In this document: positions 8,630-17,532 of the stretch, piece after piece
Layout: every line of letters starts with the position of its first letter
Numbering within the stretch: position 1 is the first letter of the stretch
Origin: Pseudorhodobacter antarcticus
GTDB lineage: Bacteria; Pseudomonadota; Alphaproteobacteria; Rhodobacterales; Rhodobacteraceae
DNA length: 64,000 bases
Direction of reading: 5' to 3'
NCBI RefSeq assembly: GCF_900110135.1
Contig: NZ_FOCO01000005.1
Coordinates: 90,357-154,356, forward strand
Notes under the pieces: generated by a model
The model's database searches: none
What the model was told of the DNA's origin: nothing
What the model saw: the letters and a program-made list of their open reading frames with translations, nothing else
Made by a program: the position numbers and the translations under genes

Positions 8630-9798
8630 CAGATTTTGATATCAGCGAACTGACAGCATTTCGGCGGCAATTGCACCGCTTCCCCGAGGTGTCGGGGCAA
8701 GAGCGTGGGACGGCGGCGTGGGTTGCGGCGGCGCTGGCGGCCTGCGGCGTGTCGCCGGGGCGGATTGTGACGGGCCTTGGCGGGCATGGCGTGGCGGCGG
8801 TGTTTGACGGGGCGGCGCTGTTTGACGGAGCGGCGGTGGGGCCCACGGTGATGTTTCGCGCGGAATTGGACGCGCTGCCGATCACCGAACTGTCAAACGC
8901 GGCGCATCGGTCGTCTATCCCCGGTGTTGCGCATTTGTGCGGGCATGATGGGCATGTGGCGATTTTGCTGGGATTGGCGCGGATGCTGTCGCGCCACCAG
9001 CCTGCGCGCGGGCGGGTCGTGTTGATGTTCCAACCCGCGGAGGAGGATGGATCGGGCGCGGCGGCCGTGGTCGCCGATGCGCGATTTGATGATTTGCACC
9101 CTGATTGGGCCTTTGCGCTGCATAATTTCCCGGGGATTGCGCGGGGGGAGTGTTGGCTGGCGGCAGGCCCGCTGTCTTGCGCCTCTGTTGGGATGCGGGT
9201 AATGTTGGAGGGCAAAACCAGCCACGCCGCGCAGCCCGAACGTGGTGTTTCGCCGGGGTTGGCGGTGGCGGGCTTGATCGCCGATTTGGGCGCGTTGGGG
9301 CGCGGCGGCGATTTGGGCGATGCTTTCCGGCTGGTCACCATCACCCATGCGCGGTTGGGCGAACCTGCCTTTGGCACTTCCCCCGCGCATGGTGAGGTGT
9401 GGGCGACCTTGCGCACCATGCTGGACGCGCCGATGGCCGCGCTAAAGGCGCAAGCCGTGGCCTTGGCGGAGGCGGCTGCGAAAACCCATGGATTGGCCCT
9501 GCGCATCGAATGGCATGATAACTTTGCCGCTTGTGCCAATGATCCGGCAGCCACAGATCACATGGCACGCGCATTGGACAGCTTGGGCATGACACACGCC
9601 CCCGGCGGATTGCCGATGCGCCCGTCCGAGGATTTTGGCGCTTTTGACAAACTGCCGGGCTGCAAATCGGCCATGGTGATGCTGGGCGCGGGCGTGGACC
9701 ATGCCGCCCTGCACAACCCCGATTACGATTTTCCCGATGATCTGATCGCCCCCGGCGTGCGCCTCTTTGACCGCATCACGCGCGATCTTTTGGGCTAA
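8623..9798 (+). CDS. M20-family amidohydrolase (hippurate hydrolase / N-acyl amino acid deacylase type)
   Basis: 391 residues. Metal-site motifs of M20D peptidases are present: HLCGHDGH (Cys106, His108), the catalytic glutamates in FQPAEEDG (140-141) and ALHNFPG (His167). The C-terminal PSEDFGAF segment provides the last ligand region. Such enzymes release amino acids or aromatic acids from N-acyl amino acids. The ATG at 8623 overlaps the soxG stop, so the gene is translationally coupled to the sarcosine oxidase operon. That suggests its substrate may be an N-acyl or N-methyl amino acid derivative feeding the same pathway, but the true substrate is unknown. Confidence 0.85.
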   Translation: MLTDFDISELTAFRRQLHRFPEVSGQERGTAAWVAAALAACGVSPGRIVTGLGGHGVAAVFDGAALFDGAAVGPTVMFRAELDALPITELSNAAHRSSIPGVAHLCGHDGHVAILLGLARMLSRHQPARGRVVLMFQPAEEDGSGAAAVVADARFDDLHPDWAFALHNFPGIARGECWLAAGPLSCASVGMRVMLEGKTSHAAQPERGVSPGLAVAGLIADLGALGRGGDLGDAFRLVTITHARLGEPAFGTSPAHGEVWATLRTMLDAPMAALKAQAVALAEAAAKTHGLALRIEWHDNFAACANDPAATDHMARALDSLGMTHAPGGLPMRPSEDFGAFDKLPGCKSAMVMLGAGVDHAALHNPDYDFPDDLIAPGVRLFDRITRDLLG

Positions 9799-9804
9799 CG
9801 CCGC

Positions 9805-9870
9805 ATCTTCATCTTGGTAAAAATACCTTCGAGGGGGGAATTGGCCGTAAGGCCAAGGGGGGACAGAATG
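9805..9870 (-). repeat. GC-rich intergenic repeat, reverse orientation
   Basis: Read on the minus strand, the end of this segment is a GC-rich CCCCC... stretch followed by GGTATTTTTACCAAGATGAAG. This resembles the tails of the better matched intergenic copies at 19280-19362 and 36766-36895. It contains nested inverted repeats (TTGGCC/GGCCAA and GGGGGGACA/TGTCCCCC). The match is looser than between the other two. Confidence 0.5.
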
Positions 9871-9959
9871 TCCCCCGCTTCCGCCCAACCCAAACGCCGC
9901 CATCGCCCATTCCAAACCCCGCACTTGCCTATCGCGCCGTAGCGCCCGATATTAGCACT

Positions 9960-11927
9960 ATGAGTCTTCCACCCGGTTTCATAGATGAACTGCGCACCCG
10001 CGTGTCCTTGTCCCAAGTTGTTGGGCGCAAGGTGACGTGGGACATGCGCAAATCAAACCAAGGCAAAGGCGATATGTGGGCGCCGTGCCCGTTTCATCAG
10101 GAAAAATCCGCCAGCTTTCATGTCGATGATCGCAAAGGGTTTTATTACTGTTTTGGTTGTCAGGCCAAAGGCGATGCGCTGGGGTTCATCATGGAATCCG
10201 AAAACCTTGGGTTCATGGAAGCGGTGGAGTTGTTGGCGCGCGAAGCGGGGATGCCGATGCCAGCGCGTGATCCCCAAGCCGCCCAAAAGGCCGATCGCCG
10301 CAGCCAGTTGGCCGAGGTGATGGAGGAGGCGATTAAGTTTTGCCGCCTTCAGTTGAAAACCACCGCCGGTCAAGTGGCGCGCGACTATCTGGACCGGCGC
10401 GGCCTGAACGCAGAAGCGCAGGAGCGTTGGGGGATTGGCTGGTCGCCCGAAGGCAAGCAAGCCGTGTTTGGCGCGATGCAGGCCAAAGGGTTTGCGCCGG
10501 ATTTGATTTTGGCCAGCGGTGTGTGCGCGGTGTCCGATCATAATGAGACGCCTTATGATCGGTTTCGCGCACGCATTACCTTTCCCATTCGGGATGGGCG
10601 GGGCCGCGCCATTAGTTTGGGCGGGCGCAGTTTGGACCCCGCGGCGCGGGCGAAATACCTGAACGGCCCCGAGACGGAGCTGTTTGATAAGGGCCGCAAT
10701 TTGTACAATTTGGCCCCGGCGCGCGAGGCGGCGGGCAAGGGCGCACCGCTTGTCGTGGCCGAAGGGTATATGGATGTGATTGCGCTGTGCGAGGCGGGAT
10801 TTCGTGCCACGGTGGCCCCGCTTGGCACGGCGGTGACCGAGGAGCAATTGCGCCTGATGTGGCGGGTGAGCCCTGAGCCGATTATCGCGTTGGACGGGGA
10901 TGCAGCGGGGTTGCGCGCGGCGTTGCGGGTGATTGATTTGGCGCTGCCTTTGTTGGAGGCGGGGCAGGGGTTACGTTTTGCCGTGCTGCCAAAGGGGCTG
11001 GACCCCGATGATTTGATCAAAGCGCAAGGGGCGGGCGCGATGCAGGCGGTGTTGGACAACGCGCAGCCCATGGTCAATTTGCTGTGGCAGCGTGAGACGG
11101 AAGGCCGCAGTTTTGACAGCCCCGAGCGCAAGGCGGCGTTGGATAAAACGCTGCGCACGGCGTTGATGCGCATCAAGGATGCGTCGATTCGCGGGCATTA
11201 CGGCGAGGAAATTAAGCGCCTGCGCTGGGATTTGTTTGGGCAGGGACGCGGTGGGCAATTCGGCAGTGGCCCGCGTGTTGTGGGGCCGCGCAAACCCTGG
11301 GTGCCGGGGGCCAAGTCGGCGTGGCAGCCCGAACTGCCGCCTGTGGCCACCACGAAATCCAGCGCGCTGGTGGTGGGGGCGGGCGATGAGCGGGTGCTGG
11401 AGCAGTTGATTTTGGCGGTGTTTATCACCCATCCCAGCCTTGTTTTGCGGTTTGAGGCGGTGCTGGAGCGGTTGGAATTTACCGATCCGTTTGAAGATGG
11501 GGTGCGATTGGCGCTGTTGCAGGGCGAGGCGGGGGAAAAACTGCGCGCGGGGCACCGTGCGGTGGTTGAATCTGTGCTTAACCAGAACCATGTCATGACA
11601 GCACCACCAATTTTGAAAGTTGATGATCCCGAATTTGCTGAAATTTGCGCGGGCGATATGCTGCGCAAGCTGCGGTCCGCGCGCGGCGGGCGGCGCGAAG
11701 TGCGCGAGGCGGAGGAGGATTTGGCGGGGTTGGTCGATGAGGGGCTGACATGGCGGTTGGCGCAGGCCAATGAAGCGCGGTTTTTGGCCGCCAAAGGGCC
11801 GGAAGCGGTGAAGGGTGAAGGGTTTGTGGCAGAAAATGGGGTGGAGATGGACAAGGATGAGTTGAGCGTGGCCCGCAGCCTTTGGGACCGCATTGATTTT
11901 GGCCGGGGCGGGCGGTCCAAACCCTGA
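9960..11927 (+). CDS. dnaG: DNA primase
   Basis: 655 residues. The N-terminal CHC2 zinc finger has Cys43, His46, Cys64 and Cys67 (CPFHQEKSASF ... YYCFGCQAKGD). The TOPRIM domain shows VVAEGYMDVIAL and LDGDAAG. The C-terminal DnaB-interaction region is more divergent, as usual. It makes RNA primers for replication. It precedes rpoD with a 177-base gap, the alphaproteobacterial remnant of the macromolecular-synthesis operon, without rpsU. Confidence 0.97.
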   Translation: MSLPPGFIDELRTRVSLSQVVGRKVTWDMRKSNQGKGDMWAPCPFHQEKSASFHVDDRKGFYYCFGCQAKGDALGFIMESENLGFMEAVELLAREAGMPMPARDPQAAQKADRRSQLAEVMEEAIKFCRLQLKTTAGQVARDYLDRRGLNAEAQERWGIGWSPEGKQAVFGAMQAKGFAPDLILASGVCAVSDHNETPYDRFRARITFPIRDGRGRAISLGGRSLDPAARAKYLNGPETELFDKGRNLYNLAPAREAAGKGAPLVVAEGYMDVIALCEAGFRATVAPLGTAVTEEQLRLMWRVSPEPIIALDGDAAGLRAALRVIDLALPLLEAGQGLRFAVLPKGLDPDDLIKAQGAGAMQAVLDNAQPMVNLLWQRETEGRSFDSPERKAALDKTLRTALMRIKDASIRGHYGEEIKRLRWDLFGQGRGGQFGSGPRVVGPRKPWVPGAKSAWQPELPPVATTKSSALVVGAGDERVLEQLILAVFITHPSLVLRFEAVLERLEFTDPFEDGVRLALLQGEAGEKLRAGHRAVVESVLNQNHVMTAPPILKVDDPEFAEICAGDMLRKLRSARGGRREVREAEEDLAGLVDEGLTWRLAQANEARFLAAKGPEAVKGEGFVAENGVEMDKDELSVARSLWDRIDFGRGGRSKP

Positions 11928-12104
11928 CGGATGGATATGGGGCCGGGGGGCCTTTTATCTTTCACAAAAAAGCTGATACACGGGGGAAAAGCTGGGAAAA
12001 TTGGGTGAAAGCCTTATCCCCGCTCGTGATTCGCGCTAATGATTCGTTATTCGATCGAGTGATTCGGTTTTAGGCAAACCAGACATTCGGCCAAAGGAGC
12101 ATCC

Positions 12105-14090
12105 ATGGCAGCCAAAGACAACGACGACAGCAAGCCAGACGACAACGACACCGATGGCTCGTTGGATATGAGCCAAGCTGCCATCAAAAAGATGATCTCG
12201 GATGCGCGCGAGCGTGGCTATATCACCTATGACCAGCTGAACGCGGTTTTGCCGCCCGAGCAAGTGTCGTCCGACCAGATTGAGGACGTGATGTCCATGC
12301 TGTCGGAAATGGGGATCCAAGTCACCGAAGAAGAAGAAATGGAGGACAGCGCGTCGGCGGGCGAGCTGGTGGCGCAGAGCACGGGCGCACGCGATGTGAC
12401 GCTGGCAGGGGCAAGTGCCGAGGCGCTGGACCGCACGGATGACCCGGTGCGCATGTATTTGCGCGAAATGGGGTCTGTTGAATTGCTGTCGCGCGAGGGC
12501 GAAATTGCGATTGCCAAGCGGATTGAAGCGGGCCGCAACACGATGATTTTGGGGCTGTGTGAAAGCCCGTTGACCTTTCAGGCGATCACGATTTGGCGCG
12601 ACGAATTGCTGTCTGAGGACATTTTGCTGCGCGATGTGATCGACCTTGAAACGACCTTTGGCCGGGGTATGGACGGTGAAGGCGAGGGCGACGAGGATTT
12701 GGTTGGCGGGTTAAACGGCGAGGCGTCCACCAAGCGCGACACCGGGCCAGAGTTGGACGCCGACGGTAACCCGCTGTCGAGCAATGATGACGACGACGAT
12801 GAGGATGATGAAGCGTCCAACATGTCGCTGGCGGCGATGGAGGCCGCGTTGAAGCCGCGCGTGCTGGAAACGCTTGAAGTCATCGCGCATGATTATGAGG
12901 CGCTGGCAGAAATGCAAAACCTGCGGATGTCGGCGACGATGAACCGCAAGGATTTATTTTCCACCAATGAGGAAGACGCATACCAAAAGCTGCGGTCGCA
13001 AATTGTGTTGCTGGTCAATGAGTTGCACCTGCACAACAACCGGATTGAAGCGCTGATTGACCAGCTTTATGGCATCAACCGCCGGATTATGGCGATCAAT
13101 TCGGGCATGGTGAAGCTGGCCGACCAAGCCCGCATCAACCGCCGTGAATTTATCGACGAATACCAAGGTTACGAGCTGGACCCAACGTGGTGCGACCGCA
13201 TGGCCGCCAAGGATGGGCGCGGCTGGCAGGCCTTGATGGAGAAATCCCGCGAGAAGGTGGAGGAGTTGCGCGAGGAGATGGCGCAGGTCGGATCCTATGT
13301 CGGGGTTGATATTTCCGAATTCCGCCGGATAGTGAACCAAGTGCAAAAGGGCGAAAAAGAAGCCCGGCAGGCCAAGAAAGAAATGGTCGAAGCGAACCTG
13401 CGTCTGGTAATCTCAATCGCGAAGAAATACACGAATCGGGGCCTGCAATTTCTTGATTTGATTCAGGAAGGCAACATTGGCCTGATGAAAGCGGTCGATA
13501 AGTTTGAGTACCGCCGCGGGTATAAGTTTAGCACTTATGCAACATGGTGGATCCGTCAAGCGATCACGCGGTCGATTGCCGACCAAGCGCGCACCATCCG
13601 GATTCCGGTGCATATGATTGAGACGATCAACAAGCTGGTGCGCACGGGCCGCCAGATGTTGCACGAAATTGGCCGCGAACCGACGCCCGAGGAATTGGCC
13701 GAAAAGCTGCAAATGCCGTTGGAAAAGGTCCGCAAGGTGATGAAAATCGCCAAGGAGCCGATTTCGCTGGAAACCCCGATTGGCGATGAAGAGGACAGCC
13801 AGCTTGGCGACTTCATCGAGGATAAAAACGCGGTTTTGCCGTTGGATAGCGCCATTCAGGAGAACCTGAAGGAAACCACGACGCGGGTGCTGGCCAGCCT
13901 GACGCCACGCGAGGAACGGGTTTTGCGGATGCGCTTTGGCATTGGCATGAACACCGATCACACGTTGGAAGAAGTGGGCCAGCAGTTTTCGGTGACACGC
14001 GAGCGTATTCGCCAGATTGAAGCGAAGGCGCTGCGCAAGCTGAAGCATCCGAGTAGAAGCAGGAAGCTGCGGAGTTTCTTGGATCAGTGA
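12105..14090 (+). CDS. rpoD: RNA polymerase primary sigma factor (sigma-70)
   Basis: 661 residues. Region 1.1 starts about residue 20. An acidic linker containing DDDDDEDDE (about 226-235) lies in the non-conserved region. Region 2 contains [20 protein letters not shown], and region 3 has [14 protein letters not shown]. Region 4 ends with a helix-turn-helix ([20 protein letters not shown]) and the family's usual C-terminus [11 protein letters not shown] clear AAAGGAG lies 6 bases before the ATG. It directs transcription of housekeeping genes. No terminator separates it from the toxin module that starts 7 bases after its stop. Confidence 0.98.
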   Translation: MAAKDNDDSKPDDNDTDGSLDMSQAAIKKMISDARERGYITYDQLNAVLPPEQVSSDQIEDVMSMLSEMGIQVTEEEEMEDSASAGELVAQSTGARDVTLAGASAEALDRTDDPVRMYLREMGSVELLSREGEIAIAKRIEAGRNTMILGLCESPLTFQAITIWRDELLSEDILLRDVIDLETTFGRGMDGEGEGDEDLVGGLNGEASTKRDTGPELDADGNPLSSNDDDDDEDDEASNMSLAAMEAALKPRVLETLEVIAHDYEALAEMQNLRMSATMNRKDLFSTNEEDAYQKLRSQIVLLVNELHLHNNRIEALIDQLYGINRRIMAINSGMVKLADQARINRREFIDEYQGYELDPTWCDRMAAKDGRGWQALMEKSREKVEELREEMAQVGSYVGVDISEFRRIVNQVQKGEKEARQAKKEMVEANLRLVISIAKKYTNRGLQFLDLIQEGNIGLMKAVDKFEYRRGYKFSTYATWWIRQAITRSIADQARTIRIPVHMIETINKLVRTGRQMLHEIGREPTPEELAEKLQMPLEKVRKVMKIAKEPISLETPIGDEEDSQLGDFIEDKNAVLPLDSAIQENLKETTTRVLASLTPREERVLRMRFGIGMNTDHTLEEVGQQFSVTRERIRQIEAKALRKLKHPSRSRKLRSFLDQ

Positions 14091-14097
14091 GGCCGGT

Positions 14098-14298
14098 ATG
14101 GGAAGCAAGCAGTCGGGTGAAGTGACATCGGTGCCGGCAGCGTCTGTGGCGTCGAAAACCACGCGGGACCCTAAGGCATCTGGGTCACGAGAAACGGCCA
14201 CCGGATCAGCGATAACTTTGCGCGTGGTCAAAGAATCCTCACGAACGCACAGTGATGCGCTGAAGCGGCTTGTGGATCGGTGGGCCACTATCGGTTGA
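14098..14298 (+). CDS. Small protein, probable antitoxin of a Doc-type module
   Basis: 66 residues, starting 7 bases after the rpoD stop. The first half is Ser/Thr/Ala-rich and probably disordered. The second half (ITLRVVKESSRTHSDALKRL, then VDRWATIG) could form a strand followed by a helix. It is not an obvious Phd homologue. The antitoxin assignment rests on position: it overlaps the doc gene by 19 bases and is of the right size. The initiation signal is weak (GTGAGGCCGGT before ATG). It may equally be a short regulatory or spurious frame. Confidence 0.5.
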   Translation: MGSKQSGEVTSVPAASVASKTTRDPKASGSRETATGSAITLRVVKESSRTHSDALKRLVDRWATIG

Positions 14299-14660
14299 CG
14301 CTTGCCGACGTGATTGTCGCGCATAATGAAGCGTTGACCTATGGCGGGCGGGATGGGGTGGTGAACCTCGATTACCTAAAATCAGCGATTGAGCGGCCTT
14401 ATTCTGGTTATCACCGCGCTATTGAACGCAAAGCTGCTGCGTTGATGGAAGCAATTGTGCAGAACCACGCATTTGTAGATGGGAACAAGCGCACCGCGCT
14501 TTTGGCCACAGACTTGTTCGTGCGTCGTAGCGGCTATTCCTTGGTGCTTTTTGCGGATGAGCGATTGGATGATATCATCGTTGGCGTGGCAGAGGGGGCG
14601 CTGAATATGAAGATTTGGTGCCTTGGTTCAAAGCCAGGCTTGCGCGTTCACGCTGACTAA
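14280..14660 (+). CDS. doc: Type II toxin, death-on-curing (Fic/Doc) family
   Basis: 126 residues from a GTG at 14280. The Fic motif HAFVDGNKR is at residues 63-71, complete for His, Asp/Gly-Asn and Arg. The N-terminal LTLADVIVAHNEAL and the AIERPYSGYHR segment are typical of Doc proteins, which phosphorylate EF-Tu and halt translation. The start lies inside the upstream small gene, suggesting coupled synthesis. The 3' end overlaps the convergent dedA gene by 4 bases. Housekeeping genes on either side suggest a chromosomal insertion of a TA module behind rpoD. Confidence 0.85.
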   Translation: MGHYRLTLADVIVAHNEALTYGGRDGVVNLDYLKSAIERPYSGYHRAIERKAAALMEAIVQNHAFVDGNKRTALLATDLFVRRSGYSLVLFADERLDDIIVGVAEGALNMKIWCLGSKPGLRVHAD

Positions 14661-15238
14661 TCCTCTCGCCCTGCCGCCCGCCGTCGCCACCGCCGCAGGG
14701 CAAATCCTGTCAGCACCACAACGATCGCCACGGGAATGGCGATTTCGACCCATTCGGGGACGTTGATGTTTGTGAACAAGCGCCCGATCAGGTGTCCGGC
14801 TTGTTTGCCGACGAACACAAGGATGGTGGCCCAGATCAATCCGGCGATGGCGGTGAGGATGCCGTAGCGCAGCGGCGTGATGGCGGTGGCGGTGGCCAGC
14901 GCCACCGGGCCTGCGGTGCGCACGCCGGGCATGAAGCGGATGGCGAGGGCGAGGGCCATGGGATAGGCCACGAACATGTTGAAAAACCGCCATTTTCGCG
15001 CGGCCACGACTGCGCGTACCGTGCGGGGGTGGTCGCGGTAGCGGCGCGCGAGGTGATAGATGAGTTGGTCCGAACACCAGCCGCCGAATGCGCCGGCAAA
15101 GATCACGGGCCACAGCGGTAACAGCCCGCGCTGCACCAGCACGCCTGCGGTGACGACGGCGGCGTCGCCTTCAATAGCGGCGGTGCCGAACACGGCGAGG
15201 AGGCCAAAATTTGCAATGAGGTCTGTGGGGTCGAACAT
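14657..15238 (-). CDS. DedA-family (VTT domain) membrane protein
   Basis: 193 residues with about five hydrophobic segments. The DedA/VTT signature appears in IRFMPGVRTAGPVALATA (about 109-126), with the preceding GWCSDQLIYHLARRY region. The family moves undecaprenyl phosphate or phospholipids across the inner membrane. Which lipid this one handles cannot be read from the sequence. The C-terminus is strongly basic (RRWRRRAAGR), placing it in the cytoplasm. Its stop overlaps the doc stop on the opposite strand. Confidence 0.85.
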   Translation of the reverse strand: MFDPTDLIANFGLLAVFGTAAIEGDAAVVTAGVLVQRGLLPLWPVIFAGAFGGWCSDQLIYHLARRYRDHPRTVRAVVAARKWRFFNMFVAYPMALALAIRFMPGVRTAGPVALATATAITPLRYGILTAIAGLIWATILVFVGKQAGHLIGRLFTNINVPEWVEIAIPVAIVVVLTGFALRRWRRRAAGRED

Positions 15239-15353
15239 GTGGGGCCTTTGGTTGCGCCCTTGTCAGATATGCGTTTGGGGGGCCGCTGCAAGGTGAATTT
15301 TGTGGCGGTGGCAAAAGTATATACGGTTGGGCTGGAGGGGGGGCAGGAGAGGG

Positions 15354-15377
15354 GGTTGGGTTGCCCCCACCCTACGC
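15354..15377. repeat. Short intergenic repeat, copy 1 (GGGTTGC-CCCACCCTACGC type)
   Basis: GGGTTGC, one variable base, then CCCACCCTACGC. It matches the element at 45311-45333 over about 20 bases with a single A/C difference, and lies between genes in both cases. Confidence 0.55.
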
Positions 15378-15743
15378 CATGCGGCACGGTCTGGTATCCG
15401 TTTGCGGTGTCGTGGCGGCGGTTGCGCAGGGTCTGGCGGGGTCGCCAGATATGCAAAGCGGGCGATAGGAGCGCGCAAGCCAAGATGGTTGGGGCCGCAC
15501 CTGACCGGCCCCCTTGGGTTTTGCCCGGTGGCCCCTTCCCCCCTTCCACCGCGATGGCGATGTGCGCCCCGACCCATTGTTGTGTTTTGGGTCAACCATT
15601 AGGGGTCAGGCACCCCTTCAGCATTTTGCCGGGAGATTTTGCTGCAAAACCTTATGGTTACCTTAGGCGCGATTGTTTTGCATGTTCAAGCTGCGTCGGG
15701 GCGTGCGCGATCACAGCCTGATTGAGTCCGTCAGGCCACAGTT

Positions 15744-15771
15744 TTGCGCTATATCTGGGATGCGCGATAAT
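15744..15771 (+). promoter_or_regulatory. Candidate sigma-70 promoter for nrdR-ribD
   Basis: TTGCGC (15744-15749) and GATAAT (15766-15771) are separated by 16 bases, about 105 bases before the nrdR start. The match is moderate and untested. Confidence 0.3.
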
Positions 15772-15876
15772 CCGCTACCCAAGACCTGTGCGCGCCCCTA
15801 TAGTTCTAGAGATAAGCAGGGGGGCCAACCCCCGCATATGAGGCAGTAGAATCAAGAAACGAGGGGGGACCAGCCT

Positions 15877-16344
15877 ATGCGCTGCCCATTCTGCGGGAAT
15901 ATTGACACGCAAGTGAAAGACAGCCGCCCGGCTGAGGACCATGTTTCCATTCGGCGTCGGCGGTTTTGCCCGGCGTGTGGGGGGCGGTTCACCACCTATG
16001 AACGGGTGCAGTTGCGCGATTTGGTTGTGATCAAAACCAACGGCAAGCGCGAGGATTTTGACCGTTCCAAGTTGGAACGATCGATCCGGATGGCGATGCA
16101 AAAGCGCCCAATTGATCCGGAACGGATTGACCAGATGATCAGCGGCATCGTGCGGCGGTTGGAAAGTCTGGGCGAGACGGACATCAATTCCAAGGTGATC
16201 GGTGAGATTGTCATGGAAAGTTTGGCGCGGATTGACACGGTGGCGTATGTGCGATTTGCCAGTGTTTACAAGAACTTCCAAGCGGCGGATGATTTCGACA
16301 AGTTCGTATCGGAACTGCGGCCGGTTGGCCCCACCGAAGAATGA
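15877..16344 (+). CDS. nrdR: Transcriptional repressor NrdR of ribonucleotide reductase genes
   Basis: 155 residues. An N-terminal zinc ribbon (Cys3, Cys6, Cys31, Cys34 in CPFC and CPAC) is followed by [13 protein letters not shown] and an ATP-cone domain ([20 protein letters not shown]). NrdR senses ATP/dATP and represses nrd operons. It starts after ACGAGGGGGGACC. The stop overlaps the ribD ATG (ATGA), so the two are coupled. This nrdR-ribD order is common in proteobacteria. Confidence 0.97.
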   Translation: MRCPFCGNIDTQVKDSRPAEDHVSIRRRRFCPACGGRFTTYERVQLRDLVVIKTNGKREDFDRSKLERSIRMAMQKRPIDPERIDQMISGIVRRLESLGETDINSKVIGEIVMESLARIDTVAYVRFASVYKNFQAADDFDKFVSELRPVGPTEE

Positions 16345-17435
16345 CCGAACACCATAGCGCCCATATGCGCCACGCGTTGCAGCTTGCAGCGCGTGGCCTT
16401 GGGCGTGTTTGGCCCAACCCGGCGGTGGGCTGTGTGTTGGTGCAAGGCGGGCGCATTGTGGGGCGCGGTTGGACGCAGCCCGGCGGGCGGCCCCATGCGG
16501 AGCGTATGGCGCTGGATCAAGCGGGGACATTGGCGCGGGGTGCTGCGGCCTATGTCACGTTGGAGCCTTGCGCGCATTTTGGGCAGACGCCGCCCTGTGC
16601 GGGTGCATTGATTGAAGCGGGTGTTTCACAGGTTTTTTATGCGTTGGGCGATCCGGATCCGCGTGTTTCGGGGCGCGGGCACGCGATGCTGGTTAAGGCG
16701 GGTGTGCGGGTTGAGGCGGGGCTGTGCGCCGAGGACGCGCGGGTTATGAACGCGGGGTTTTTGAAGCGGGTTTTGCACGGGTTGCCGATGGTGACGTTAA
16801 AGCTGGCGACCACGTTGGACGGGCGGATTGCCACGGGCACAGGGGAAAGCCGTTGGATTACGGGCGCGGACGCGCGGCGTGCGGTGCATGCGCTGCGCAT
16901 GACGCATGACGCGGTGATGGTGGGGTCCGGGACCGCGCTGGCGGATGACCCGGATTTGACGGTGCGCGATTTGGGCGCGGGTCATCAACCGTTGCGGGTG
17001 TTGGTGGATGGGGCGTTGCGCCATGCGCCGGACAGTCGGTTGGGGCGGACGGCGCGGGATAGCCCGGTTTGGGTGTTGCATGGGCCGGGCGCGCAGGCGG
17101 CGGCGTGGCAGGCCACGGGGGCGCGGTTGTTTGAGGTGCCTCGGCTGGACGCAGGATTGGATTTGCGCGCGGGGCTGGCGGCATTAGCGGCGGCGGGTGT
17201 GACGCGGGTGTTGTGCGAAGGCGGGGCAGGATTGGCTGCGGCATTGCTGCGCGCGGGGCTGGTCGATGATGTGGTGATGTTTACAGCCGGAGCGATGATT
17301 GGCGCGGACGGTGTGGCGGCGTTGGGGCCGTTGGGGCTGGTTGCATTGGCGGATGCGCCGCGATTGGCGTTGGTATCAAACGCCCGAGTGGGGGCGGATG
17401 TGATGACGCATTGGCGCTTTGCGCGCGCGGATTGA
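16341..17435 (+). CDS. ribD: Bifunctional diaminohydroxyphosphoribosylaminopyrimidine deaminase / reductase
   Basis: 364 residues. The N-terminal cytidine-deaminase-like domain has the zinc site His52-Ala-Glu54 (PHAER), Cys77 and Cys86 ([11 protein letters not shown]). The C-terminal reductase domain starts near residue 148 with [20 protein letters not shown]. It carries out the second and third steps of riboflavin synthesis. The remaining riboflavin genes are not next to it but at 60.1-62.4 kb. Confidence 0.96.
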   Translation: MTEHHSAHMRHALQLAARGLGRVWPNPAVGCVLVQGGRIVGRGWTQPGGRPHAERMALDQAGTLARGAAAYVTLEPCAHFGQTPPCAGALIEAGVSQVFYALGDPDPRVSGRGHAMLVKAGVRVEAGLCAEDARVMNAGFLKRVLHGLPMVTLKLATTLDGRIATGTGESRWITGADARRAVHALRMTHDAVMVGSGTALADDPDLTVRDLGAGHQPLRVLVDGALRHAPDSRLGRTARDSPVWVLHGPGAQAAAWQATGARLFEVPRLDAGLDLRAGLAALAAAGVTRVLCEGGAGLAAALLRAGLVDDVVMFTAGAMIGADGVAALGPLGLVALADAPRLALVSNARVGADVMTHWRFARAD

Positions 17436-17532
17436 TGCGCTAATTTGAAGGCTGGCGCGAGTCCTTTATCCCCCCTTCTGTCGCGTTACTGTGTTCCCGA
17501 TCCACCGAAGGGGGTGGTGCAAAGGGGATAGT

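Larger units (their letters stand above)
15239..15876. other. 638-base intergenic region upstream of nrdR
   Basis: No convincing gene. The open frames here have no motif and are rich in Trp, Arg and Pro, as expected for antisense or non-coding GC-rich DNA. The region contains a short shared repeat at 15354-15377 and a candidate promoter for nrdR at 15744-15771. No FMN riboswitch (RFN) sequence pattern is visible, although riboflavin gene ribD follows in the operon. Confidence 0.55.

Noticed and set aside
8082..9554. 490-codon open frame on the minus strand over soxG and the M20 gene
   Set aside because: Antisense to two supported genes; low-complexity composition and no ribosome-binding site.
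13413..14324. 303-codon open frame antisense to rpoD and the small antitoxin gene
   Set aside because: The sense frame encodes conserved sigma regions; the antisense product has no recognisable features.
15239..15721. 160-codon frame upstream of nrdR
   Set aside because: No ribosome-binding site, odd composition and overlap with a repeat; no support for translation.
15239..16340. FMN riboswitch ahead of the riboflavin genes
   Set aside because: No RFN-like conserved sequence was seen before nrdR-ribD or before ribE at 60054-60119.
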